From contig CP070666.1 in assembly GCA_020351775.1 (NCBI GenBank), forward strand, positions 1,970,786 to 2,009,973: a stretch of DNA of 39,188 nt. Reading direction: 5' to 3'. The stretch is from Gemmatimonadota bacterium. Lineage in GTDB: Bacteria; Gemmatimonadota; Gemmatimonadetes; Gemmatimonadales; GWC2-71-9. This document shows positions 33,184-39,188 of this stretch, piece by piece; position 1 is the first letter of the stretch, and every line of letters starts with the position of its first letter. The translations under genes and the position numbers were made by a program. The notes under the pieces are model-generated. The model was given only the letters and a program-made list of their open reading frames with translations. It did no database searches and was not told the DNA's origin.

Positions 33184-34539
33184 TCATTTGCCCACGCAGA
33201 ATGTCGCGAATACCCGCGCCAGCACATCTTCGGTGCTGACCACTCCGATAACATCGTCCAACGCTGTCACCGCAGCCCGCAAATGGGTGCCGGCAACCAC
33301 ACCGTCCAGACCTGCCGCCCTTGCATCGGCAAATGCCACGATCTCGCGGTGCGCCTGCTCCAGGGCAATCCGGTGTCGCTCGCGAGTTATCAACGGCTCA
33401 ATGTCCCCACGAGAGCCAAGACTGGAGAATGCGAATGCTGCCAGCTTCCTGCGTAGCGTGGCTAGACCTGTACCCTCATATGCCGATACTAGGATTGCTT
33501 CCTCACCATATGACTGCCCCGGACTTCCCCCACTCAGCAAATCGGCCTTAGTTCTGACAACGACCACCGGGGCCCCGGCGTTGGTGAGGAAATCCCTCTC
33601 ACTGGTGCTCAACCCGCTGCCCGCTTCTACACACAGGAGAACCACATCTGCGGCCGACAAATACTTGTGACTCACCTCGATCCCGGCCTGCTCGACCTGG
33701 TCATCACTCTCTCGCAACCCTGCAGTATCGATCAGCCGGAACGGGAATCCGTCGCAGGTCGCGTGCGCCTCAATCGCATCGCGCGTCGTGCCGGGTACGT
33801 CCGTGACAATGGCGCGGTCACGGCCAAGTAGCGCATTGAATAGTGAGGACTTCCCCACGTTGGGCCGACCGGCTATCACACAGATTGCCCCCTCCTGCAA
33901 TCGCTCTCCCTCAGCTGCAGTGTCGAGCAGAAGTGTGATTGAGTGCTGAAGGGCCGCGATTGCGGCATCGATCCGTTCCACGGGAATCGGTCCAGAGTCC
34001 TCCTCCGGGAAGTCAATATCGTAGCAGCACAACGCCTCTAGCTCAAGCACTCTTTCTCTTAGCCCGCCTATCAGTCGCGACAGGCCGCGATCCAACTGCC
34101 CTAACGCCGCACGCCGCTGCGCTGGAGCAGTCGCAGCAGTCAGGTCTCCGACAGCCTCGGCCTGGAGCAGATCCAGCTTGCCGTTCGCCAGTGCCCGACG
34201 GGTGAATTCGCCCGGAGTGGCCGCCCGGCTGCCAGCTGCAAACAGCGCAGCGAGGACCTCAGCGGGCACCAGCACTCCACCATGCGTGGACACTTCCACC
34301 ATGTCCTCACCGGTGTAGGATTCGGGCCCACGGTAGACCACGTATAGTGCTTCGTCCAGTCGCTCTCCGGTGCGCGGATCAACCACGCGCGACAGCCGAG
34401 TGCTGCGCGGGGGATCCACTGTGAACGACGGTAGCACGGATGCGGCAACATCGTGAGCACCTGTACCCGAGACCCGGATCAGCGCTATGGCCGATCGTCC
34501 CGGCGGCGTGGACAGTGCTGCAATCACATCGGTCAGCAT
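33184..34539 (-). CDS. mnmE: tRNA uridine-5-carboxymethylaminomethyl modification GTPase
   Basis: MnmE works with MnmG to modify U34 in several tRNAs. The 451-residue product has the N-terminal folate-binding domain (TPPGRSAIALIRVSG, YTGEDMVEVSTHGG), a helical domain, and the G domain with GRPNVGKSS, TRD, DTAGLRES and TKAD motifs. The C-terminal FCVGK carries the CxGK end, with the Cys that is essential in the family. It is the last gene of the minus-strand origin cluster, 101 bases after yidC, a common order in bacteria. mnmG is not in the window. Confidence 0.96.
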   Translation of the reverse strand: MLTDVIAALSTPPGRSAIALIRVSGTGAHDVAASVLPSFTVDPPRSTRLSRVVDPRTGERLDEALYVVYRGPESYTGEDMVEVSTHGGVLVPAEVLAALFAAGSRAATPGEFTRRALANGKLDLLQAEAVGDLTAATAPAQRRAALGQLDRGLSRLIGGLRERVLELEALCCYDIDFPEEDSGPIPVERIDAAIAALQHSITLLLDTAAEGERLQEGAICVIAGRPNVGKSSLFNALLGRDRAIVTDVPGTTRDAIEAHATCDGFPFRLIDTAGLRESDDQVEQAGIEVSHKYLSAADVVLLCVEAGSGLSTSERDFLTNAGAPVVVVRTKADLLSGGSPGQSYGEEAILVSAYEGTGLATLRRKLAAFAFSSLGSRGDIEPLITRERHRIALEQAHREIVAFADARAAGLDGVVAGTHLRAAVTALDDVIGVVSTEDVLARVFATFCVGK

Positions 34540-34640
34540 GCGGGGAAAGTTAGGGCCCAGGACCGCCGCAGGCAGGTGCTAGTTGGGTTGTTCACCCATC
34601 GCTCCATCGACTCGGAGCGTAGGATACGACTTAGGCTGCG

Positions 34641-36320
34641 CTAGGCCGGTTTCTTCTCAGTTCGCTTCAAACGCTTCTCGGAAATCATCCACTGCTGTGG
34701 TATGCTTGCGATGTTACTCACAGCGTAGTAGAGATTGAGACCGGCCGAGAACTTGAAGAACAATACGGTGAGCATCACCGGCATGAAGTAGACCATCAGC
34801 TTGGCCTGCGGGCTGGGCGGGATACCTCGCTGCCCCAGCTTGGAGACCACGAACATCGAGAGCCCCATCAGGACGGGGATGATGTACAGCGGGTCCGCCC
34901 GCGACAGATCAGGAATCCACAGGAAGGGCACACCCCTGAACTCGATCGTCTCCCGGAACACGAAGAACAAAGCGAAGAGTACCGGCATCGGTAGCAGCAG
35001 CGGGAGGCAGCCGCCCAGGGGATTCACCCCGTGTTCCTTGTACAGCTTCATCATTTCCTGCTGCAACCGCTGAGGATCCTGCTTGTACCGCTCTTGAACT
35101 GCCTTGATCTCCGGCTGGATCGCTTGCATCGCCATGCTGGAGTGCATGGCTTTCTGATTCAACGGCCACATCACGATGCGCACCGCGACTCCAAACAGGA
35201 CTAGCACCCAACCATATTCGAGCCTGAGAGTTTGGTGCATCCAGACTAGAACCCGCGCCACTACATTCGCGATGGGCTGGATGATAGGGCGCAGGAACCA
35301 GCCGTACGGGTTCATGTCCTTCAGATTGTGACCCATCCGGGACAGATACCGCAGCTCCTGCGGGCCCAAGTACACCGTATAGGAGAAGCCGCCGCCCGGT
35401 GCCGGGAGTGACAGCAGTAAATCGGCCTCCTTCTCGTACCTATCCACCTTGATCCCACCCCGAGCCACCGCACCACCAATCCGTGGCTCCGCTTCTTCCA
35501 CAGTCAGCACGGCAGTCACGAAGTAGCGCGACTTCATCGCCACCCAGTCAAACGGCCCCTCCAACGCCACTCGCTCTCCCTGGCCCAACTTGTTGAAGTT
35601 CGTTCCCTCGACGGAACGTCCTTTGGTCACAACTGCGTAGCTGCGGAAATCCCAGACGCTGTCCGCCTCTACCAGACGCAATCGGGGACCTAATTGCACC
35701 AGGATCAGCCCGGTTCCGGTCGAGGTACCCGAGAACTGGCCATCAACACTCCAGCGGTACTGATCGGCGCTGAACGTCTGCGTCAGCCGGACTGTGGCGG
35801 AGCCATTCGCTGCAACCCACTCCAAAGAGGCACCCTCGTCCTGCACCGAGACCTGAGTCCGTGATGGCTCAAAGGACCAGTCAGCTAGCGACACGGTGTC
35901 GGATCCGAGCACCAACGAATGCTCAAAGAAGTGCGAGGTCTCCGGTATCAGTTGCACGGGCCCGCTCTCTCCCGGTCCGAACGACTCGTACGACTTCAAG
36001 GTCGCCGCTATCAGACGGGCGCCCCTCGTGGAGAACACGTAGCGGTAAAGAGAGGATTCCACCACCACGGAATCAGCGCTGGTCACTGCTGCACTTGTAT
36101 CGGTCACTGGGGGGGCAGGCTGTGGTATGGGCGGCCGGGCTTCGACTGCCTGCTGGGGCACCGCGGTGTCACTGACCGAGTCGAACGCAGTCACCGCAGC
36201 TGAGTCCGGAAGGTCCTGCTCCGGCGGGGGGATCGGCGGCCGTCGAGGCGGAAACAGTATCGAGGGAAGTACTGCAACGATCAGCATGAGGCCAATCGCG
36301 AGTATGAGGCGGCGGTCCAT
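34641..36320 (-). CDS. yidC: Membrane protein insertase
   Basis: YidC inserts proteins into the inner membrane alone or with SecYEG. The 559-residue product has an N-terminal transmembrane helix (LILAIGLMLIVAVLPSIL), a large periplasmic domain to about residue 350 (GARLIAATLKSYESFG, LVQLGPRLRLVEADS), and the conserved C-terminal core with EYGWVLVLFGVAVRIVMWPL, where R383 or close by is the conserved groove Arg. HGVNPLGGCLPLLLPMPVLF and the last helix VYFMPVMLTVLFFKFSAGLN follow. The Gram-negative-type periplasmic domain supports a diderm host. yidD lies 10 bases upstream. Confidence 0.96.
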   Translation of the reverse strand: MDRRLILAIGLMLIVAVLPSILFPPRRPPIPPPEQDLPDSAAVTAFDSVSDTAVPQQAVEARPPIPQPAPPVTDTSAAVTSADSVVVESSLYRYVFSTRGARLIAATLKSYESFGPGESGPVQLIPETSHFFEHSLVLGSDTVSLADWSFEPSRTQVSVQDEGASLEWVAANGSATVRLTQTFSADQYRWSVDGQFSGTSTGTGLILVQLGPRLRLVEADSVWDFRSYAVVTKGRSVEGTNFNKLGQGERVALEGPFDWVAMKSRYFVTAVLTVEEAEPRIGGAVARGGIKVDRYEKEADLLLSLPAPGGGFSYTVYLGPQELRYLSRMGHNLKDMNPYGWFLRPIIQPIANVVARVLVWMHQTLRLEYGWVLVLFGVAVRIVMWPLNQKAMHSSMAMQAIQPEIKAVQERYKQDPQRLQQEMMKLYKEHGVNPLGGCLPLLLPMPVLFALFFVFRETIEFRGVPFLWIPDLSRADPLYIIPVLMGLSMFVVSKLGQRGIPPSPQAKLMVYFMPVMLTVLFFKFSAGLNLYYAVSNIASIPQQWMISEKRLKRTEKKPA

Positions 36321-36330
36321 CGGCTACACC

Positions 36331-36570
36331 CTAGGGAACCGGGTCGATGCCACCCGCATGGAACGGATGGCATCTCAATATCCGCCGCAAACCCAGCCAG
36401 CTACCCCTGAGGACCCCATAGCGCCGCACCGCCTCCAACGCGTACGTGGAGCACGAGGGATAGTAGCGGCACGGGGACGGAAACGGTGCAGCCACCAACT
36501 GGTACAGCCTGATCATGGCTGTTGCCGCAAGCCGGGGCCACTGGGTCGGTCTCAAACTGATTGCAGCCAT
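36331..36570 (-). CDS. yidD: Membrane protein insertion efficiency factor
   Basis: A 79-residue amphipathic protein that assists YidC. It shows the conserved core [20 protein letters not shown] and [27 protein letters not shown], with the Cys/His residues typical of the family. Its ATG lies inside the end of rnpA (19-bp overlap), which is usual in this cluster. It is followed by yidC at 10 bases. Confidence 0.95.
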   Translation of the reverse strand: MAAISLRPTQWPRLAATAMIRLYQLVAAPFPSPCRYYPSCSTYALEAVRRYGVLRGSWLGLRRILRCHPFHAGGIDPVP

Positions 36571-36890
36571 CTCTCTAGGTCGGCGGCGAGATCGCGGAAC
36601 CCTGCCCGGTATGCGCTAGAGCGGGCCCTGATAATCAGATCGATCGCGGGAAGCACCGGGAGCACTCGGCGCCGGGCGATCTCCCTGAGCCTACGCCGCA
36701 ACCGATTGCGGGCTACCGCCGTAGCACCATGACTCGGGACCACCAGGCCGAGCCGCGGGTGCCCGAGTCGATTAGGAACCCAAAAAAAATCGAGCCTCTG
36801 GGTGCCGCGGCGCCGACCTCCACCCACCACCGCTCTGATGTCCGAGGCTCGGGCTACCCGCCAGCTCCGAGGGAGTCCCTGTGATCTCAA
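36552..36890 (-). CDS. rnpA: Ribonuclease P protein component
   Basis: RnpA binds RNase P RNA and helps tRNA 5' processing. The 112-residue product has the basic RNR-like motif in [18 protein letters not shown] and the upstream strand [21 protein letters not shown]. Start: TTG 36890, whose TTGA overlaps the rpmH stop, gives a translational coupling that fits this cluster. RNase P RNA itself was not found in the window. Confidence 0.93.
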   Translation of the reverse strand: MRSQGLPRSWRVARASDIRAVVGGGRRRGTQRLDFFWVPNRLGHPRLGLVVPSHGATAVARNRLRRRLREIARRRVLPVLPAIDLIIRARSSAYRAGFRDLAADLERWLQSV

Positions 36891-37048
36891 ACGTGAGCGT
36901 GCTTCGAGGGCACGCGCACGGCCAGCCGCCTGCGACCTTTCCTCCTCCGCCGATTCAAAACGGCCCGCCCCCAGCGCGTCTTCATGCGTGCGCGGAACCC
37001 GTGCTTGTTTGTTCGCCGCCGGTTTCGGGGCCTAAATGTTGGTTTCAT
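36887..37048 (-). CDS. rpmH: Ribosomal protein bL34
   Basis: A 53-residue, very basic protein of the large ribosomal subunit. It reads [20 protein letters not shown] and [20 protein letters not shown], then [13 protein letters not shown]. The start KPTF differs slightly from the usual KRT(F/Y)QP, but [12 protein letters not shown] and the RRRRKGR core are diagnostic. GAGGGAAGAGG directly precedes the ATG. The gene is too short to stand out as an open frame and was found by reading the minus strand upstream of rnpA. Confidence 0.96.
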   Translation of the reverse strand: MKPTFRPRNRRRTNKHGFRARMKTRWGRAVLNRRRRKGRRRLAVRVPSKHAHV

Positions 37049-37071
37049 CCTCTTCCCTCAGTTGGCCGTGA

Positions 37072-37101
37072 AAGCTAGTTGCCAGCGGCGCTCGGGGTCA
37101 A
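37072..37101 (-). promoter_or_regulatory. Candidate rpmH promoter
   Basis: On the minus strand TTGACC (37096-37101) is a good -35, and TAGCTT (37072-37077) 18 bases further is a weak -10. The implied transcript starts about 17 bases before the ATG, over the ribosome site. Its -35 lies 2 bases from that of the dnaA promoter. Confidence 0.5.
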
Positions 37102-37103
37102 GG

Positions 37104-37132
37104 TTGACTTTTCCACATCCGAGAGATACAAT
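37104..37132 (+). promoter_or_regulatory. dnaA promoter with a DnaA box between -35 and -10
   Basis: TTGACT (37104-37109) and TACAAT (37127-37132) with a 17-base spacer make a near-consensus sigma-70 promoter 45 bases upstream of the dnaA ATG. TTTTCCACA (37109-37117) matches the DnaA box TTATCCACA at 8 of 9 positions and lies within the spacer, as expected for autoregulation. The -10 box is also held inside an inverted repeat, GAGAGA (37121-37126) and TCTCTC (37132-37137). Confidence 0.75.
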
Positions 37133-37176
37133 CTCTCGCCCTTGAGGAAATACCCACCTCCGAAACGCCATTTTCA

Positions 37177-38553
37177 ATGGAGCTGTCAGTCAACGAGACG
37201 TGGAAACGCCTCTTGGAGGAGGCCCGGCGCATCCTGCCCGACGCCACGGTCAGAACCTGGCTCGAACCAACTGAACCAGTCGCTCTGAGCGAGGGCCGCC
37301 TGATTGTTGGCACACCGGACCAGTTCGCCGCAGAATGGAACGCGTCAAAGCACGCGGCCGTCCTGTCGCGGCTGGCAGGCGACGTGCTTGGAACACCGCT
37401 GGACATCGTATTCCAGGTACAGGAGGAGCGCGCCAGGCGACCCCAGATGGACTTCTTCGTGTCGCCAGCGACTTCCAGCGACGACGCGACGGGCGGTGGC
37501 ACGCGCCCACTCAACGAGCGCTATACCTTCCGCACCTTCGTGATCGGCAAGTCCAACGAACTCGCAGCAGCGGCCGCACATGCCGTGGCTGCCGCACCCG
37601 GGCGCACCTACAACCCCCTCTTCATTTACGGAGCCACAGGACTCGGTAAGACGCACCTGATGCAGGCGGTAGCCCACGCCGTACTCGAGAGGAGCCCAGA
37701 CAATCAGGTGACCTATATGGGCGCCGAGCAGTTCATCAATGATGTGATTGAGAGCATCCACGGTCGTAAGATGCCGGAGTTCCGCAAGCGGTACCGGGAG
37801 GATGTGGACATCTTCCTAGTAGACGACGTGCATTTCCTCGAGGGGAAGGAAATGACCCAGGAAGAGTTCTTCCACACTTTCAATGCACTCCATGAAGCTG
37901 GGAAACAGATCGTCCTCACGTCAGACCGACCGCCCAAGGAGATCCCTGGCCTGGAATCCCGCCTGGTGAGCCGTTTCGAGTGGGGAATGGTGGCAGACAT
38001 TGGACAGCCGGACCTGGAACACCGAATAGCAATCCTGCGGAAGAAAGCCGAGCAGGATCACCTGGAATTGACGATCCCGGATGATGTACTGCGGTTCATC
38101 GCCGAGCATGTGCGGACATCAGTCAGGGAACTCGAGGGTTGCATCATCAAGCTGCTGCTGTTCGCGTCACTGAAGCATCGCGAAGTGTCAATCGAGTTGG
38201 CGCGCGAGGCGCTATCAGACAAGATCCAGCAGACCGGAGCCGGACCGGAACTGCAACGCGGCGTCCCTTCAGTCGACCGGGTCCAGGAAGTCGTGGCACG
38301 GCGCTGGGGCGTGACGCCCGAGGGCCTGCGCTCCAAGGCGCGTACCAAGACCCTAACCGTACCGCGGCAGGTGGCCATGTACTTGGCTCGGGATCTCCTC
38401 AGCATGCAGCTGGTTGAGATAGGCCAGGCCTTTGGCGGTCGCGACCACTCGACCGTGATCCACAGCCTCGACAAGGTGCAGCGCCAACTGAAGCAGGACC
38501 GCAAGTTTCGCGAACGGGTCGAGTTCGCCAAACAGGAGCTCGTGGCTCCTTGA
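37177..38553 (+). CDS. dnaA: Chromosomal replication initiator protein
   Basis: DnaA binds the origin and opens it. The 458-residue protein has domain I (ETWKRLLEEARRILPDATVR), a short variable linker, the AAA+ domain III with Walker A GATGLGKT (152-159) and Walker B IFLVDDVHFL, sensor and arginine-finger regions around SRLVSRFEWGM, and domain IV with FGGRDHSTVIHS (419 onward) for DnaA-box recognition. I chose ATG 37177, with a weak ribosome site. It diverges from rpmH and precedes oriC and dnaN, the common bacterial arrangement. Confidence 0.97.
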   Translation: MELSVNETWKRLLEEARRILPDATVRTWLEPTEPVALSEGRLIVGTPDQFAAEWNASKHAAVLSRLAGDVLGTPLDIVFQVQEERARRPQMDFFVSPATSSDDATGGGTRPLNERYTFRTFVIGKSNELAAAAAHAVAAAPGRTYNPLFIYGATGLGKTHLMQAVAHAVLERSPDNQVTYMGAEQFINDVIESIHGRKMPEFRKRYREDVDIFLVDDVHFLEGKEMTQEEFFHTFNALHEAGKQIVLTSDRPPKEIPGLESRLVSRFEWGMVADIGQPDLEHRIAILRKKAEQDHLELTIPDDVLRFIAEHVRTSVRELEGCIIKLLLFASLKHREVSIELAREALSDKIQQTGAGPELQRGVPSVDRVQEVVARRWGVTPEGLRSKARTKTLTVPRQVAMYLARDLLSMQLVEIGQAFGGRDHSTVIHSLDKVQRQLKQDRKFRERVEFAKQELVAP

Positions 38554-38780
38554 TGTGGAGAGATCGCTGTGGATTACAGAGCGCCCTGGGGAGACTGGAT
38601 CCCTTCTCCACGCGATATCAACAGGTACAACAGTCAACCCACATTGCGGTCACTCAGACAACCGACCGCAACGAAACGAGTTAGCTGGGTTCTCCAGGAT
38701 ATCAAGGTACCCTACTAGTACTACTGAAGTTATATAAGTAACGAACTAGCAGTTTGGATATCCATGCTTTAGGGAGCAAC
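38554..38780 (+). other. Probable replication origin (oriC)
   Basis: The 227 bases between dnaA and dnaN hold DnaA-box-like sites: TGTGGATTA at 38568-38576 (minus box TAATCCACA, 8 of 9), TGTGGAGAG at 38554-38562 (7 of 9) and TTCTCCACG at 38604-38612 (7 of 9). GATATCAA followed by GGTAC occurs twice (38614-38628 and 38698-38710). CTACTAGTACTACT (38712-38725), whose complement reads as TAG/TAC steps, resembles DnaA-trios, and the A/T-rich stretch 38726-38762 is a possible unwinding element. This is a good candidate, but only partly diagnostic. Confidence 0.6.
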
Positions 38781-39188
38781 ATGAAGTTCACAATCACACG
38801 GGAACGGCTCCAGGAAGGTTTGGTTTCAGTCGCGGCAAGCATTCCAACCAAAACGACGCTCCCGGTATTGGCGAATATCCTGGTTGAAGCTTCGGAGGCA
38901 GGGGTCCGGCTTTCCGGAACGGATCTCGACATTGCGGTGAGCACCGTGGTCCCTGCAGAGGTTGATGAAGAGGGTGCTGCGACGCTGCCCGCCAAGAAAC
39001 TGGTGGAGATCGTTCGTGAGCTGCCGAGCGCGGCCGTGAGGCTGACTGCTGCAGGCGAGCAGCGTATCCACTTGGAGTGTGGTCGATCAAAGTTCAAGCT
39101 ATTGGGAATATCGAAAGAGGAGTTTCCCAGCTTTCCTCCAGTTGACTTCACTGACTCGTGGGTAGTCACTTCGAGTGATCTCCAGAAG
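38781..39188 (+). CDS. dnaN: DNA polymerase III beta sliding clamp, N-terminal part
   Basis: DnaN forms the ring that tethers polymerase III to DNA. The first 136 residues are present, and the gene continues past the right edge. MKFTITRERLQEGLVSVAAS, TTLPVLANILVEA, GVRLSGTDLDIAVST and the later FKLLGISKEEFPSFP are typical of domain I and the start of domain II. AGGGAG lies 4 bases before the ATG. It follows oriC in the order expected for dnaA-dnaN. Confidence 0.97.
   Translation, partial: MKFTITRERLQEGLVSVAASIPTKTTLPVLANILVEASEAGVRLSGTDLDIAVSTVVPAEVDEEGAATLPAKKLVEIVRELPSAAVRLTAAGEQRIHLECGRSKFKLLGISKEEFPSFPPVDFTDSWVVTSSDLQK

Overview
The window is the replication-origin neighbourhood of a GC-rich bacterium with an outer membrane. 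The right end carries the classic origin cluster: rpmH-rnpA-yidD-yidC-mnmE on the minus strand and dnaA-dnaN on the plus strand, with a probable oriC between dnaA and dnaN. Several proteins have lipoprotein signals, one looks like an outer-membrane barrel ending in Phe, and there are TonB-C-like, SPOR and YidC proteins, all of which point to a diderm cell. GTG and TTG starts and 4-bp stop/start overlaps are common. My best guess for the phylum is Gemmatimonadota, but this rests on general gene content and was not checked against a database.

Layout. 1-2.4 kb: an RNA block (3' end of a YhaM-like HD nuclease gene, archease, RtcB RNA ligase). 2.4-3.1 kb: a long gene-poor spacer with a strong hairpin and a group of DnaA-box-like cores. 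3.1-4.4 kb: two unknown proteins. 4.5-7.4 kb: a lipoprotein substrate-binding protein overlapping a chemoreceptor, a likely two-part chemosensor. 7.4-11.2 kb: a histone-H1-like protein, small unknowns, a zinc ribbon, signal peptidase I and a TolB-like beta-propeller lipoprotein. 11.3-15.6 kb: an outer-membrane-type protein with a partner lipoprotein, then P5C dehydrogenase. 15.9-20.9 kb: an accessory-looking stretch with a protein made of two divergent copies of one domain, a phage-style HTH regulator with a palindromic operator candidate, a LamG-like surface protein, and two arrays of 21-bp dyad-containing tandem repeats ending beside tRNA-Phe.

20.9-34.5 kb returns to housekeeping genes: tRNA-Phe, a membrane protein, DUF4177-like and Nudix proteins, an ECF sigma factor with its zinc anti-sigma factor, then a tightly packed series holA / SPOR-TPR protein / mutS / TonB-C lipoprotein / a 33-codon remnant of a cysteine-synthase-family gene / ddl / rhomboid / macro domain / metalloprotease. 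mnmE, yidC, yidD, rnpA and rpmH then lead to the shared rpmH-dnaA promoter, dnaA, oriC and the start of dnaN.

The most unusual material is the pair of 21-bp repeat arrays at 19.8-20.1 and 20.4-20.6 kb. They have different sequences but the same period and the same architecture (a short palindrome plus a spacer), and single-base length changes argue that they are not coding. Other points to check are the truncated cysteine synthase start, the back-to-back rpmH/dnaA -35 boxes with a DnaA box in the dnaA promoter, and the duplicated-domain protein beside the HTH regulator.
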